A stretch of 64,000 nt of DNA from Pseudomonas paracarnis (GCF_904063055.1 NZ_CAJFCN010000011.1:62001-126000); one strand, 5' to 3'. Positions 25,383 to 35,132 are shown, numbered from the stretch's first letter. Numbers and translations: made by a program. Notes: generated by a model from the sequence alone, not told the origin.

Positions 25383-27299
25383 TCAGTCCTGGCGGATCAG
25401 AGGTGCTCGGGTCCAGTCGATTTCATCAGCCGGCATGGGCCGTCCAAACCAGTACCCCTGGCCCATGTCGCATTCCTGATCCAGTAGGAACCGCGCCTGT
25501 TCCACCTGCTCAATTCCTTCGGCGTGCACCTGCATGCCCATGCTTTTGGCCAGGGCGATCACCACGCGCACAATCGCCGCGTCGTCTTCGTCCCACGGCA
25601 AGCCCGCCACAAAGCCCTGGTCGATCTTGAGCTTCTGCACCGGCAGACGCTTGAGGCGCAGCAACGAGGAATAGCCGGTGCCAAAGTCGTCGATCGCCAG
25701 GCGCAGGCCCAGTTCGCGCAGGCGGTGCAGTTGCTCCAACGCGACTTCCGGGTCGTCCATCACGGCGCTCTCGGTGACTTCCAGCTCCAGGAAGGCCGGG
25801 TCCAGCCCAGTGGTGTGCAGCACTTGGGCCACTTGCTCATACAGCTCGCGCCGGGCAAACAGGCGGCTGGAGACATTGATTGCGATAAAGCTCAGCGGCG
25901 CGCCGTCGGCCAGCCATTGGCACATCTGGCGGCAGGCCTGGTCCATCACCCACGCATCGATGTCGGCAATCAACCCGGTGCGCTCGGCGATGGGGATGAA
26001 CTCGCCCGGCGGTACCAGGCCGCGTTCCGGGTGCTGCCAGCGCACCAGTGCTTCAACGCCGACCAAACGGCTGTCGTGCAGGTCGTGCACCGGCTGGTAA
26101 TACACGCGCAGCTCATGTTGGTCGAGGGCGCGACGCAGCTCGCCGGCGATTTCTACCCGGTGTTGGGCGTGGGCGGTCAGCTCTTCGGTATACAACGCGT
26201 AGCCTTCGCGCCCAGCACTCTTGGCCTTGAACAACGCGGAATCGGCGTTGCGCAGCAATTGCTCGGCGCTCAGGGCGTCACTGGGGAACAGGCTGATACC
26301 GATACTGGCGCTGATAAACAGCTGGTTGCCGTCAAAAATGAACGGATCCTTCATGGCGTTGAGCATGCGCTGCGCCAAGGCCGCCGCTTGCACCACCTGC
26401 GGGCAGCTTTCGGCCAGCACGGCAAACTCGTCGCCTCCCAGGCGCGCCAGGGTAACCCCCGGCCCAAACAGGCCGCTGAGGCGTTCGGCCACCAACTTGA
26501 GCAATTGATCGCCAACGTTATGGCCCAGGCTGTCGTTGATGATCTTGAAGTGGTCCAGGTCCATCAACAGCAGGGCGCAGCCACGTTTATGCACCTGCGC
26601 GGAGGCCAGGGCCTGCTCGGCGCGATCGGTGAACAGCAGGCGATTGGGCAGGTCGGTGAGCGGGTCATGGTGTGCCAGGTGCGCCAATTCGTGCTCGGAG
26701 TTCTTCATGGCGCTGATGTCCGAAAACACCGCCACGTAGTGGCTGACCTGGCCCTGGTCATCGTGAATCACGCGGATGGTTTGCCACTGGGGGTACACCT
26801 CGCCGCTTTTACGTCGATTCCAGATTTCGCCGCTCCACTCGCCGGTGCTTTGCAGGGCATGGAACATTTGCTGGTAGAAATGCGCCGAGTGGCGTCCGGA
26901 CTTGAACAGGCTTGGCCGTTGGCCCATCACGTCGTCGCGCTGGTAGCCGGTGATCTCCATAAACGCGCGGTTGACGTGCACGATCAGCCCCTGGGTATCG
27001 GTGACCAGCACCCCTTCGCGGGTGCAATCGAACACCGCAGCGGCCTGACGCAGGCGCTCGCGGTTCTCTTTCAGGGGTTGTTGCAACGCATGGGCACGGG
27101 CAAAACGCCAGCCTATCCAGTAAATGAGCAAGGCGCTGAGGCTGACCCACACATAACCGCGCGCTTGCAGCCAGCGTCCCTGCTCCAAGGGTTCATCGAT
27201 AAAGTTGATTAATAGGTAATGGCTGAGCTGGAGCCAAAGGATGGAAACCAGCAGGTACACCAACCCCGCACGTAGGGCACCTCGGTATGAAAACAGCAT
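25383..27299 (-). CDS. Membrane PAS-GGDEF-EAL c-di-GMP protein
   Basis: A 638-residue protein. Two N-terminal membrane helices (about residues 10-30 and 48-65) precede a PAS domain (FDCTREGVLVTDTQGLIVHVNRAFMEITGYQ), a GGDEF domain with intact GGDEF (LARLGGDEFAVLAE), and an EAL domain with EALVRWQHPERGLVPPGEF, the Asn in AINVSSRLF and DDFGTGYSSLLRLKRLPVQKLKID. All EAL catalytic residues look present, so phosphodiesterase activity is likely, with GGDEF either active or regulatory. Its position beside the sulfate operon and desA resembles PA0285 of P. aeruginosa, from memory. Confidence 0.92.
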   Translation of the reverse strand: MLFSYRGALRAGLVYLLVSILWLQLSHYLLINFIDEPLEQGRWLQARGYVWVSLSALLIYWIGWRFARAHALQQPLKENRERLRQAAAVFDCTREGVLVTDTQGLIVHVNRAFMEITGYQRDDVMGQRPSLFKSGRHSAHFYQQMFHALQSTGEWSGEIWNRRKSGEVYPQWQTIRVIHDDQGQVSHYVAVFSDISAMKNSEHELAHLAHHDPLTDLPNRLLFTDRAEQALASAQVHKRGCALLLMDLDHFKIINDSLGHNVGDQLLKLVAERLSGLFGPGVTLARLGGDEFAVLAESCPQVVQAAALAQRMLNAMKDPFIFDGNQLFISASIGISLFPSDALSAEQLLRNADSALFKAKSAGREGYALYTEELTAHAQHRVEIAGELRRALDQHELRVYYQPVHDLHDSRLVGVEALVRWQHPERGLVPPGEFIPIAERTGLIADIDAWVMDQACRQMCQWLADGAPLSFIAINVSSRLFARRELYEQVAQVLHTTGLDPAFLELEVTESAVMDDPEVALEQLHRLRELGLRLAIDDFGTGYSSLLRLKRLPVQKLKIDQGFVAGLPWDEDDAAIVRVVIALAKSMGMQVHAEGIEQVEQARFLLDQECDMGQGYWFGRPMPADEIDWTRAPLIRQD

Positions 27300-27465
27300 A
27301 TGCTTAGTAATCCTTACTAAATAACCAGAATCGCCCTACAAAGGATCAGGATTATAGAGGAGGAAACACTTTGTAAGTCTTATCTGAAACGGTGACTGGT
27401 TTTATCTGCAAAGGAAGTGATAATGCGGGTGCTGTTTTTTTCTTTATCTGAGGGCCATACAGCCT

Positions 27466-28650
27466 ATGTGGTACAACGGTTTTCTTGATCTGTCCGCCTG
27501 GCAACTGGTGGCAGTCACGCTGTTGATGACCCACGTGACCATTATTGGGGTCACTGTCTATCTGCACCGTTATTCGGCCCATCGCTCGCTCGAGCTCAAT
27601 GCCGGCCTTAAACACTTCTTCCGCTTCTGGCTGTGGCTGACCACGGCGCAGAACACCCGCGAGTGGACCGCCATCCACCGCAAGCACCACGCCAAGTGCG
27701 AAACCGTCGATGACCCGCACAGCCCGGTGATCAAGGGCTTGTCCACCGTGCTGCGCAAAGGTGCCGAGCTGTACCGCGCCGAGGCGGAAAACCCCGAGAC
27801 CCTGCGCATCTACGGCAAAAACTGCCCGGACGACTGGATCGAACGCAATCTCTACACGCGCTACCCGCTGTTGGGCGTGGCGCTCATGGGCGTGATCGAC
27901 CTGCTGCTGTTCGGCACCATCGGTATCACTATCTGGGCGATCCAGATGATGTGGATCCCGTTCTGGGCCGCCGGCGTGATCAACGGCCTGGGGCATGCCG
28001 TGGGCTATCGCAACTTCGAATGCCGTGACGCCGCCACCAACCTGGTGCCGTGGGGCATCATCGTCGGCGGCGAAGAGCTGCACAACAATCACCACACCTA
28101 CCCCAATTCGGCCAAGCTGTCGGTGAAGAAGTGGGAGTTCGACCTGGGCTGGGCCTGGATTAAGGTGTTCAGCTTCCTGCGCCTGGCCAAGGTGCAGCGT
28201 GTAGCGCCCATCGCCCACCGCGTCGAAGGCAAGGGCAGCCTGGACATGGACACCGCCATGGCGATCCTCAACAACCGCTTCCAGATCATGGCCCAATACC
28301 GCAAGTTGGTGATTGGCCCGCTGGTCAAGCAGGAGCTGGAGAAGGTCGATCATTCGGTACGCCACCAGTTCCACCGCGCCAAGCGCCTGCTGTCGCGGGA
28401 AACCAGCTTGCTGGAAGACCGCCATCACCTGCGCATCCAGAGCATGCTGGAACACAGCCATGCCCTCACGGTGATCTACGAAAAGCGCCTGGCGCTGCAG
28501 CAGATCTGGCTCAAGACCAGTTCCAACGGCCACGACATGCTGGCCGCGATCAAGGAATGGGTGCATGAAGCCGAGGCCAGTGGCATCCAATCCCTGCGCG
28601 ATTTTGCCCACCAGCTGAAGACTTACTCGTTGCGTCCTACAGCAGCGTGA
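27466..28650 (+). CDS. desA: Delta-9 fatty acid desaturase DesA
   Basis: A 394-residue membrane di-iron desaturase. The three His boxes are HRYSAH (near residue 36), HRKHHAKCE (near 74) and HNNHHTYPNSAK (near 205), all typical of acyl-lipid/acyl-CoA delta-9 desaturases. Several helices lie between them. The C-terminal 130 residues form a charged helical extension. In P. aeruginosa the similar DesA introduces a double bond into membrane phospholipid acyl chains using oxygen. The gene is divergent from the GGDEF-EAL gene, with about 165 bp between. Confidence 0.9.
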   Translation: MWYNGFLDLSAWQLVAVTLLMTHVTIIGVTVYLHRYSAHRSLELNAGLKHFFRFWLWLTTAQNTREWTAIHRKHHAKCETVDDPHSPVIKGLSTVLRKGAELYRAEAENPETLRIYGKNCPDDWIERNLYTRYPLLGVALMGVIDLLLFGTIGITIWAIQMMWIPFWAAGVINGLGHAVGYRNFECRDAATNLVPWGIIVGGEELHNNHHTYPNSAKLSVKKWEFDLGWAWIKVFSFLRLAKVQRVAPIAHRVEGKGSLDMDTAMAILNNRFQIMAQYRKLVIGPLVKQELEKVDHSVRHQFHRAKRLLSRETSLLEDRHHLRIQSMLEHSHALTVIYEKRLALQQIWLKTSSNGHDMLAAIKEWVHEAEASGIQSLRDFAHQLKTYSLRPTAA

Positions 28651-28837
28651 GGGCGCCGTGGGAGGGTTCGCCCTCCCACGCACTGGCTTTTTGGCGTCAT
28701 TTTCCGGGCACCGTCAATCCACGCCGTTCACGGAACTTCACCGCAATTCCCCTCTCTCAAAGAACACTTCGCCATCATGGTGACCCCTTGTAGTGACCGC
28801 TTTTGCACCTGCGGCGCGCCCAGAGAGAGTTGTACCG

Positions 28838-29839
28838 ATGGTTCACGAAAAGCCCAGCCTGCCCGATGTGCCCACCGCAGAGCCGCCGCGCCCGGCCGCG
28901 GCGGCGACCCTGTTGGCGCTCATGCATGCTCAAGGTGAAGTCGAGCGGCTGAGTGAGCGTGAGCAACTGCTCAGTTCCCTGCTGGTCAGCGTGAACGCCG
29001 TGCTCTGGGCCATCGACTGGGAAACACGCCGCGTGCTGTATGTGAGCCCGGCGTACGAGCGCCTGTTTGGCCGCTCTGCCGGCCTGCTGCTGGCCGACCA
29101 CCGCGAATGGCGCAACAGCGTCCACCCTGAAGACCTCGACTACGCCGAACACAGCCTGGCCCGTGTGCTGGAACAGGGCGCCGTGGAGGACCGCGAGTAC
29201 CGCATCATCACCGCTGACGGGCAGATCCGCTGGTTGAGCGACAAGTGCTACATCAACCAGCAGGTGGTGCCCGGTGAAGCGCTGATCGTGGTGGGCATCG
29301 CCGAAGACATCACCGAAAAGAAGCAACTTGAGCTGGAACTGCATCGCCTCGCCACCACCGACGTACTGACCCAAAGCAGCAACCGGCGACACTTCTTCGA
29401 ACTCGCCAACCAGGCGTTCGACAATGCCTGCGCGCAGGGCACGCCGCTGGCGTTCCTGTTGCTGGACATCGATGATTTCAAAGACATCAACGACACCTAT
29501 GGCCACCTGGAGGGCGACCAGGTGCTGCGGCGCATCGCCGAGAGCGGTCGCGGGGTATTGCGCCGTGGCGACCTGTTCGGGCGCGTTGGTGGCGAAGAAT
29601 TTGCTGCTGTGCTGCCGGGTTGCCCACCGGAAATGGCCCTGCAGGTTGCCGAGCGGTTGGGCAAGGAAATCCAGGCATTGGTGTTCAGCTACGAAGGGCA
29701 TGAATTCAATGTGACCGTCAGCCAAGGCCTGGCCGGCCTGCGCGAAGATGACTCCACCCTCGACAGCCTGTTTGCGCGAGCGGATGCGGCGATGTACGAG
29801 GCCAAGCGCCAGGGCAAGAACCGCGTTATCGCCGGTTAA
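28838..29839 (+). CDS. PAS-GGDEF diguanylate cyclase
   Basis: A soluble protein of about 333 residues with a PAS domain (LLVSVNAVLWAIDWETRRVLYVSPAYERLFGRSAG) and a PAC segment (EYRIITADGQIRWLSDKCYINQ), then a GGDEF domain with the active motif GGEEF and an upstream RxxD inhibitory site (RRGDLFGRVGGEEF). It should make c-di-GMP and be feedback-inhibited. Starts at 28793 and 28838 are both possible; the latter has GAGAG about 10 bases upstream. A perfect REP hairpin follows the stop. Confidence 0.9.
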   Translation: MVHEKPSLPDVPTAEPPRPAAAATLLALMHAQGEVERLSEREQLLSSLLVSVNAVLWAIDWETRRVLYVSPAYERLFGRSAGLLLADHREWRNSVHPEDLDYAEHSLARVLEQGAVEDREYRIITADGQIRWLSDKCYINQQVVPGEALIVVGIAEDITEKKQLELELHRLATTDVLTQSSNRRHFFELANQAFDNACAQGTPLAFLLLDIDDFKDINDTYGHLEGDQVLRRIAESGRGVLRRGDLFGRVGGEEFAAVLPGCPPEMALQVAERLGKEIQALVFSYEGHEFNVTVSQGLAGLREDDSTLDSLFARADAAMYEAKRQGKNRVIAG

Positions 29840-29840
29840 C

Positions 29841-29931
29841 ACCGACCCACTGTGGGAGCTGGCTTGCCTGCGATGGCGTCTTGACTGACCCACCGCTATC
29901 GCAGGCAAGCCAGCTCCCACAGTGGGTCGGT
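29841..29931. repeat. REP inverted pair, perfect 34-bp arms
   Basis: Arms 29841-29874 and 29898-29931 are exact complements containing GTGGGAGCTGGCTTGCCTGC. The element fills the gap between two convergent genes and could act as a bidirectional transcription stop. Confidence 0.93.
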
Positions 29932-29938
29932 GTGTGTT

Positions 29939-31141
29939 TCAGGTTTTGCGCACTCGGGTCAGTTCCGACAAGCCGACCTTGAGCAGCCGCGCGGTCTTGC
30001 TGCCCGCCAGTTCTTCCAGCCCTTCATGCTCGGTCAGCCGCGCCATTTGCACCGCCAGGTTCACCACCAGGGCTTCGCGCGAATACACCCCGCCTTCAAG
30101 TGAATAGATCCCTGCGATCAACTGTCGCAACTCCAGCGGCAAGCGCCAACGCGTGCGCAACGCCGAACCGTAGGCGGCGCCAAAGGCGTCAAGGGATTCG
30201 CCTATGGCTTCATCATCCAGGGCGCCGCCGCCCTGGCGCCAGTCTTCCAGGCAGCGCAACAAGGCCAGGTCGCCCAAGCGATGCAGGATGCAGGCGCTGT
30301 AGCAGCGCTGGTGGTCGAGCTCCAGCATGCGCGCCAGGCGCCGGGCGTAGTCGGCGCTGTCCTGGGACAGTTGCCAGTGCCGCTCGGCGTAGGCCACCAG
30401 CCCAGGGTCGCCCAACACCACGTTGTGCTTGAGCGCCAGGCCCAGGATGAGATTCATGCTCTGGCCGGGCACCAACTTATGCAGGGCCTCTGACAGGGTC
30501 TGCACCGGCGTGCCGTGGTAGCCGGCGCTGTTGGCGGCGGCGATGAGTACGGCGGTGATTTGCGGGTCGCTGTGCACCTGGTCTTCCAACTGCTTGAGGT
30601 CCAGGCCTTCGGGGCCGAGGCTGTGTTGCACGGCGGCTTTCACATCCACGCGCAACGGCGCCCCATCGCAGACCTCGCGGCGCCGTTCAAGGAAGGCTGG
30701 CAAGGTCATGCCCGGCGCCAACGGTGGGATTTCGCAGTACACGCTTTCGCCTTCATTGAGCAGCAGGTCTTGCAGGCGCTGGGTCAGGCTTTCCATGTTC
30801 AGCGGGCGGGTCAGGTAGGCGGTGGGCGCCAAGGGCAAGGCTTCGCGCACGCTGGCACTGTCGTTGCGACTGCTCAGCAAGATAAACGGCAGCGAACGGC
30901 GTTTCTGGCGCACGCTGCGCAGCAGGCTCAGGCCATCCACGCCCGGCAGCTCCCAATCGGCCAAGATCAGGTCATAGGTTTTTTCGCCCAACAGCGTGGC
31001 GGCGTGTTGCCCATCGGCGCACACATCCAGCCGTGCGTCACAGCGCACATTCAACAGCACTTGCTTGAGCAGGTCCCGCGACCAAGGGTCTGCTTCGGCG
31101 ATTAACACTCGGGGTACAGCGGGTAAATCAACAGCAGTCAT
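29939..31141 (-). CDS. Response regulator with C-terminal HDOD domain
   Basis: A 400-residue protein. The N-terminal receiver domain has the phosphoacceptor Asp in LILADWELPGVDGLSLL, the acidic pair in IAEADPWSRDLL and the Lys-equivalent region in APTAYLTRPLNMESL. An HDOD domain occupies about residues 150-370 (ALHKLVPGQSMNLILGLALKHNVV and HHRLG-like CILHRLGDLALLRCLEDW). HDOD proteins act in signalling without known catalysis. No sensor kinase is adjacent. It lies downstream of a terminator that ends gabT. Confidence 0.85.
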   Translation of the reverse strand: MTAVDLPAVPRVLIAEADPWSRDLLKQVLLNVRCDARLDVCADGQHAATLLGEKTYDLILADWELPGVDGLSLLRSVRQKRRSLPFILLSSRNDSASVREALPLAPTAYLTRPLNMESLTQRLQDLLLNEGESVYCEIPPLAPGMTLPAFLERRREVCDGAPLRVDVKAAVQHSLGPEGLDLKQLEDQVHSDPQITAVLIAAANSAGYHGTPVQTLSEALHKLVPGQSMNLILGLALKHNVVLGDPGLVAYAERHWQLSQDSADYARRLARMLELDHQRCYSACILHRLGDLALLRCLEDWRQGGGALDDEAIGESLDAFGAAYGSALRTRWRLPLELRQLIAGIYSLEGGVYSREALVVNLAVQMARLTEHEGLEELAGSKTARLLKVGLSELTRVRKT

Positions 31142-31210
31142 CCAGCACGCTCCATCGGCAATGCTTGCACCTTAGACAATGCAGGCGCGTGCGTACAATG
31201 AAGCAGGCAC

Positions 31211-31236
31211 AAAAAAACCGCCGAAGCGGTTTTTTT
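31211..31236. terminator. Rho-independent terminator after gabT
   Basis: An A-run, the stem ACCGC-CGAA-GCGGT and a T-run form a symmetrical terminator. It lies between the end of gabT and the start of the response-regulator gene, both on the minus strand. Confidence 0.9.
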
Positions 31237-31258
31237 GTTTTTCGTAGGAACGGGCGTG

Positions 31259-32536
31259 TCAGAGTTCGGAGAAGCACTCTTCGATGATCGCCAGGCCTTT
31301 GTCCAACAGCTCGTCCGGCGAGGTCAGGGGCACCAGTACGCGCAATACGTTGCCGTAGGTACCGCAGGACAGCAGGATCAGCCCCTTGTCACGTGCCTTG
31401 GCCACCACGGAGGCAACGGCGGCAGCGTTTGGCTTGTGGGTGTCGCCGTCTTCGAACAGCTCGACCGCGATCATCGCGCCCAGGGCACGCACTTCGCCGA
31501 TCACCGGGTACTTGGCCTGAATGGCCTTGAGGCCAGTCACCAGGCGCTCGCCCACGGCCTTGCAGCGGTCCAGCAGGTGCTCTTCTTCGAACACTTCCAT
31601 CACGGCCAGGGCCGCGGCGCAGGCAATCGGGCTACCGGCATAGGTGCCGCCCAAGCCGCCTGGGGCGATGGCGTCCATGTACTCAGCCTTGCCGCACACA
31701 CCAGCCAGCGGGAAGCCGCCCGCGATAGATTTGGCGAAGGTGGTCAGGTCGGCGGCAACGCCCATCTGTTCCATGGCGAAGAAGGTACCGGTACGGCCGG
31801 CACCGGTTTGCACTTCGTCGGCGATCAGCAGGATGCCGTGCTTGTCGCACAGTTCGCGCAGGCGCTTCATGAAGGCTTTCGGCGCGACGTAGAAACCGCC
31901 TTCGCCCTGCACCGGCTCGATGATGATTGCAGCGATATCACGCGGCTCGGCGTCGTTCTTGAAGATACGCTCGATGCTGGCGATGGAATCGTCGACGCTC
32001 ACACCGTGCAGTTCGTTGGGGTACAGCGCACGGAACACGCCGCCCGGCATCAAGCCCATGCCGGCCGAGTAAGGCACGACCTTACCGGTGAGGCCCAGGG
32101 TCATCATGGTGCGGCCGTGGTAAGCGCCGGTGAAGGCGATCACACCGGCACGGCCTGTGGCGGCGCGGGCGATCTTCACGGCGTTTTCCACCGCTTCGGA
32201 ACCGGTGGTGACCAGCAGGGTTTTCTTGGCGAAATCACCCGGCACCTTGGCGGCGACTTTTTCGCACACTTCTACGTAGGGCTCGTAGGCCAATACCTGG
32301 AAGCAGGTGTGGGTCAGCTTGTTGAGTTGCTCGGTCACGGCCGCGATGATTTTCGGGTGTACGTGGCCGGTGTTCAGTACGGCGATACCGCCGGCGAAGT
32401 CGATGAACTCGCGACCTTCAACGTCGGTCACGGTGGCGTTCTTCGCGGAGTCGGCGAAGATCGGGTGAATCTGGCCAACACCGCGCGGTACAGCGGCTTC
32501 GCGGCGTTTCATCAGGGATGCGTTGGTCTTGCTCAT
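31259..32536 (-). CDS. gabT: 4-aminobutyrate aminotransferase
   Basis: A 425-residue class III PLP aminotransferase: VTTGSEAVENAVKIARAATGR, GAYHGRTMMTLGLTGK, the PLP-contact Asp in LLIADEVQTGAGRTGTFFAMEQ, and the PLP Lys in TTFAKSIAGGFPLAGVCG. It transfers the amino group of GABA to 2-oxoglutarate, giving succinate semialdehyde. It lies about 180 bp downstream of gabD on the same strand, the usual Pseudomonas order. Paralogues active on delta-aminovalerate are similar, so preference for GABA is by context. Confidence 0.92.
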   Translation of the reverse strand: MSKTNASLMKRREAAVPRGVGQIHPIFADSAKNATVTDVEGREFIDFAGGIAVLNTGHVHPKIIAAVTEQLNKLTHTCFQVLAYEPYVEVCEKVAAKVPGDFAKKTLLVTTGSEAVENAVKIARAATGRAGVIAFTGAYHGRTMMTLGLTGKVVPYSAGMGLMPGGVFRALYPNELHGVSVDDSIASIERIFKNDAEPRDIAAIIIEPVQGEGGFYVAPKAFMKRLRELCDKHGILLIADEVQTGAGRTGTFFAMEQMGVAADLTTFAKSIAGGFPLAGVCGKAEYMDAIAPGGLGGTYAGSPIACAAALAVMEVFEEEHLLDRCKAVGERLVTGLKAIQAKYPVIGEVRALGAMIAVELFEDGDTHKPNAAAVASVVAKARDKGLILLSCGTYGNVLRVLVPLTSPDELLDKGLAIIEECFSEL

Positions 32537-32713
32537 AAAGTCCTCATTCGCCGCTCATCGGGCGGCGTGGCTCAAGGATAGGTGGCGGGGAGGCAACTAC
32601 GGCAGCATGCGATGATCGACTGCCACAGCTTTCCCGGCCACTGCGAATAACCATGTGAAACACGCAAAGGGGCAGCGCTCTCGTGCCCTCTGCGTTTACT
32701 GCAATCCCGTGCC

Positions 32714-34156
32714 TTAGATACCCAGGCAGAGGTATTTGATTTCCAGGTAGTCCTCGATCCCGTACTTGGAGCCTTCACGGCCCAGGCCCGAGGCCTTGAT
32801 GCCGCCGAACGGCGCCACTTCGTTGGAGATCAACCCGGTGTTGACGCCGACCATACCGTATTCCAGGGCCTCGGCCACACGGAACACCCGGCCCAGGTCG
32901 CGGGCGTAGAAGTAGGAGGCCAGGCCGAACTCGGTGTCGTTGGACATGGCGATCACTTCGGCTTCGTCTTTGAAGCGGAACAGTGGCGCCAGCGGGCCGA
33001 AGGTTTCTTCCTTGGCCACGGCGGCGTTTTTCGGCACGTCAACCAGGATGGTCGGTTCGAAGAAGTTGCCTTCCATCACCTTGCCACCGGCCAACAGCTT
33101 GGCGCCTTTGCTCAGGGCATCAGCGATATGTTCCTGCACCTTGGCCACGGCTTTTTCGTCGATCAGCGGGCCGGTGGTGGTGCCGTCTTCCAGGCCGTTA
33201 CCGATCTTCAATTTGGTCACCGCCACCTTGAGCTTCTCAGCGAAGGCGTCGTACACCGAATCCTGGATGTACAGGCGGTTGGCGCAGACGCAGGTCTGGC
33301 CGTTGTTGCGGTACTTGGAGATGATCGCGCCTTCGACGGCCTTATCCAGGTCGGCGTCGTCGAACACGATGAACGGTGCGTTACCGCCCAGTTCCAGGGA
33401 GACTTTCTTGATGTCCTTGGCGCATTCGGCCATCAGCTGGCGACCAATTTCGGTCGAGCCGGTGAAGGACAATTTACGCACGATGGGGTTGCTGGTCAGC
33501 TCGCCGCCGATGTCGCCAGCACTGCCGGTGACCACACTGAGCACGCCTTTGGGGATACCGGCGCGGTGCGCCAGCTCAACCAGGGCCAGGGCCGAAAACG
33601 GGGTTTGCGAGGCCGGCTTGATCACCATGGTGCAACCGGCGGCCAGGGCCGGGCCGGCTTTGCGGGTGATCATCGCCGCAGGGAAGTTCCACGGGGTGAT
33701 GGCTGCGGTCACGCCGATGGGCTGCTTGATCACGATCAGGCGCTTGTCGGGCTGGTGGCCGGGGATCACGTCGCCATAGATGCGCTTGGCTTCTTCAGCG
33801 AACCACTCGATAAACGAGGCGGCGTAGACGATTTCGCCCTTGGCTTCGGCCAGCGGCTTGCCTTGTTCGAGGGTCATCAGGCGGCCGAGGTCGTCCTGGT
33901 TTTCGATCAGCAGTTCGAACCAGCGGCGCAGCTTGTTGGCGCGCTCCTTGGCGGTGAGTGCACGCCAGGCTGGCAGGGCCTTGTCGGCGGCTTCGATGGC
34001 GCGGCGGGTTTCCGCGGCGCCCATCTTCGGCACGGTGCCGAGAATCTCGCCCGTGGCCGGGTTGTTGACCTTGATGGTTTGACCATTGTCCGCATCGACC
34101 CAAGCGCCATCGATAAAGGCTTGCTGGCGGAACAACTGGGTGTCTTTAAGCTGCAT
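32714..34156 (-). CDS. gabD: NADP-dependent succinate-semialdehyde dehydrogenase
   Basis: A 480-residue aldehyde dehydrogenase. The catalytic Cys is in GQTCVCANRLYIQ, the general-base Glu in LELGGNAPFIVFDDADLD, and the cofactor site includes FTGSTEIGRQLM and TPWNFPAAMITRKAGPALAAGC. The GabD signature NTGLISNEVAPFGGIKASGLGREGSKYGIEDYLEIKY closes the protein. The ATG at 34156 (MQLKDTQLFRQQAF) matches the family start. It oxidises succinate semialdehyde from GabT to succinate, so the pair completes GABA catabolism. Confidence 0.93.
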   Translation of the reverse strand: MQLKDTQLFRQQAFIDGAWVDADNGQTIKVNNPATGEILGTVPKMGAAETRRAIEAADKALPAWRALTAKERANKLRRWFELLIENQDDLGRLMTLEQGKPLAEAKGEIVYAASFIEWFAEEAKRIYGDVIPGHQPDKRLIVIKQPIGVTAAITPWNFPAAMITRKAGPALAAGCTMVIKPASQTPFSALALVELAHRAGIPKGVLSVVTGSAGDIGGELTSNPIVRKLSFTGSTEIGRQLMAECAKDIKKVSLELGGNAPFIVFDDADLDKAVEGAIISKYRNNGQTCVCANRLYIQDSVYDAFAEKLKVAVTKLKIGNGLEDGTTTGPLIDEKAVAKVQEHIADALSKGAKLLAGGKVMEGNFFEPTILVDVPKNAAVAKEETFGPLAPLFRFKDEAEVIAMSNDTEFGLASYFYARDLGRVFRVAEALEYGMVGVNTGLISNEVAPFGGIKASGLGREGSKYGIEDYLEIKYLCLGI

Positions 34157-34402
34157 GTCGGCTTTCCTTAACAGCACCGCGCGCGCGCGGAGCGAATTAG
34201 AGTTGTTGAAAGGCGCCTTGTGGGCTGCCGTCAGGGAAATCAGCCCCAGCGCGCAGAAAAAATGAAAGAGCGCACGGGAGACAGAGCGTTTGAAATCTCA
34301 AACGAATCCTAGGATCAATGGGGGTACAGGGCAATAGGATGTTCGAAAAAAAGAACGAATATGGCGCATCCGGCTCATCTTTCGGATCAAGTGCCCACAC
34401 GA

Positions 34403-34439
34403 CAACAGCCCCGGAGCCTTGTGGGCGCCGGGGCTGTTG
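34403..34439. terminator. Strong hairpin after the reb operon
   Basis: CAACAGCCCCGG and CCGGGGCTGTTG are perfect 12-bp arms with a 13-nt loop, just downstream of the last rebB gene. There is no T-run, so termination or RNA stabilisation are both possible. Confidence 0.6.
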
Positions 34440-34452
34440 GGGGCCTTGCAGC

Positions 34453-34767
34453 TTAAGGTTGGAACGACTTGAGCACGGCCAGCAGGCTGGTCAAGTTGTC
34501 GGCCACGCCGCCCTGGGCGACTTTCTCGGTGGCGGCGGCGCCAGCGGTGGTGTCGACGCTGTAGATCTGCATCACGCCCTGGTTGGTGGCCGCCTGAGCC
34601 AGGGTGTTTTGTTGCTGTTGGGCCGAGACCGAGTTCTGGAACAGGATTGCCGTGGCCTGGCCCATGGATTGGTAAATGGTGCTCATGGCCATCGCGGGTG
34701 ATTCGGCAACCACCTTGACGTTGGTCTGGGTGACGGCATCGGTGATTTGCGGGCTGACTGTACTCAT
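34453..34767 (-). CDS. rebB: RebB family R-body protein (copy 1)
   Basis: A 104-residue protein opening MSTVSPQITDAVTQTNVKVV, the signature of RebB/R-body structural proteins, followed by AMAMSTIYQSMGQATAILFQNSVSAQQQQ. R bodies are coiled protein ribbons that extend on a trigger such as low pH, best known from Caedibacter. This copy and the one upstream differ at only about eight residues. The ATG at 34767 is preferred to an extension to 34800. Expression as part of the minus-strand reb operon is likely. Confidence 0.88.
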   Translation of the reverse strand: MSTVSPQITDAVTQTNVKVVAESPAMAMSTIYQSMGQATAILFQNSVSAQQQQNTLAQAATNQGVMQIYSVDTTAGAAATEKVAQGGVADNLTSLLAVLKSFQP

Positions 34768-34817
34768 GGTTGAAACTCCTGGGTTGAGAAAGAACAACAT
34801 CCGTTATTGCTCAGTGC

Positions 34818-35132
34818 TTAAGGCTGGAACGACTTGAGCACGGTCAACAGGCTGGTGAGGTTATCCGACACGCCGCCCTGGGCGACTTTCTCGGTGGCCG
34901 CCGCACCTGCGGTGGTATCGACGCTGTAGATCTGCATCACGCCCTGGTTGGTGGCCGCCTGGGCCAGGGTGTTTTGCTGCTGCTGGGCCGACACCGCGTT
35001 CTGGAACAGAATCGCCGTGGCCTGCGCCATGGATTGATAAATAGTGCTCATCGCCATCGCAGGCGATTCGGCCACCACTTTGACGTTGGTCTGGGTGACC
35101 GCGTCGGTAATTTGCTCGTTGACTAATGGCAT
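34818..35132 (-). CDS. rebB: RebB family R-body protein (copy 2)
   Basis: A 104-residue protein MPLVNEQITDAVTQTNVKVV..., nearly identical to copy 1 except at the extreme N-terminus and a few substitutions (for example GQATA to AQATA). The DNA of the two genes is also very close, pointing to recent tandem duplication. Two near-identical but not equal subunits are a feature of R-body systems (RebA and RebB), which co-assemble. The gap to copy 1 is about 50 bp. Confidence 0.88.
   Translation of the reverse strand: MPLVNEQITDAVTQTNVKVVAESPAMAMSTIYQSMAQATAILFQNAVSAQQQQNTLAQAATNQGVMQIYSVDTTAGAAATEKVAQGGVSDNLTSLLTVLKSFQP

Noticed and set aside
25524..27212. 562-residue plus-strand frame
   Set aside because: Antisense to the GGDEF-EAL gene, whose motifs are complete.
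27352..28683. 443-residue minus-strand frame
   Set aside because: Antisense to desA; His-rich composition mirrors desaturase codons and shows no motif.
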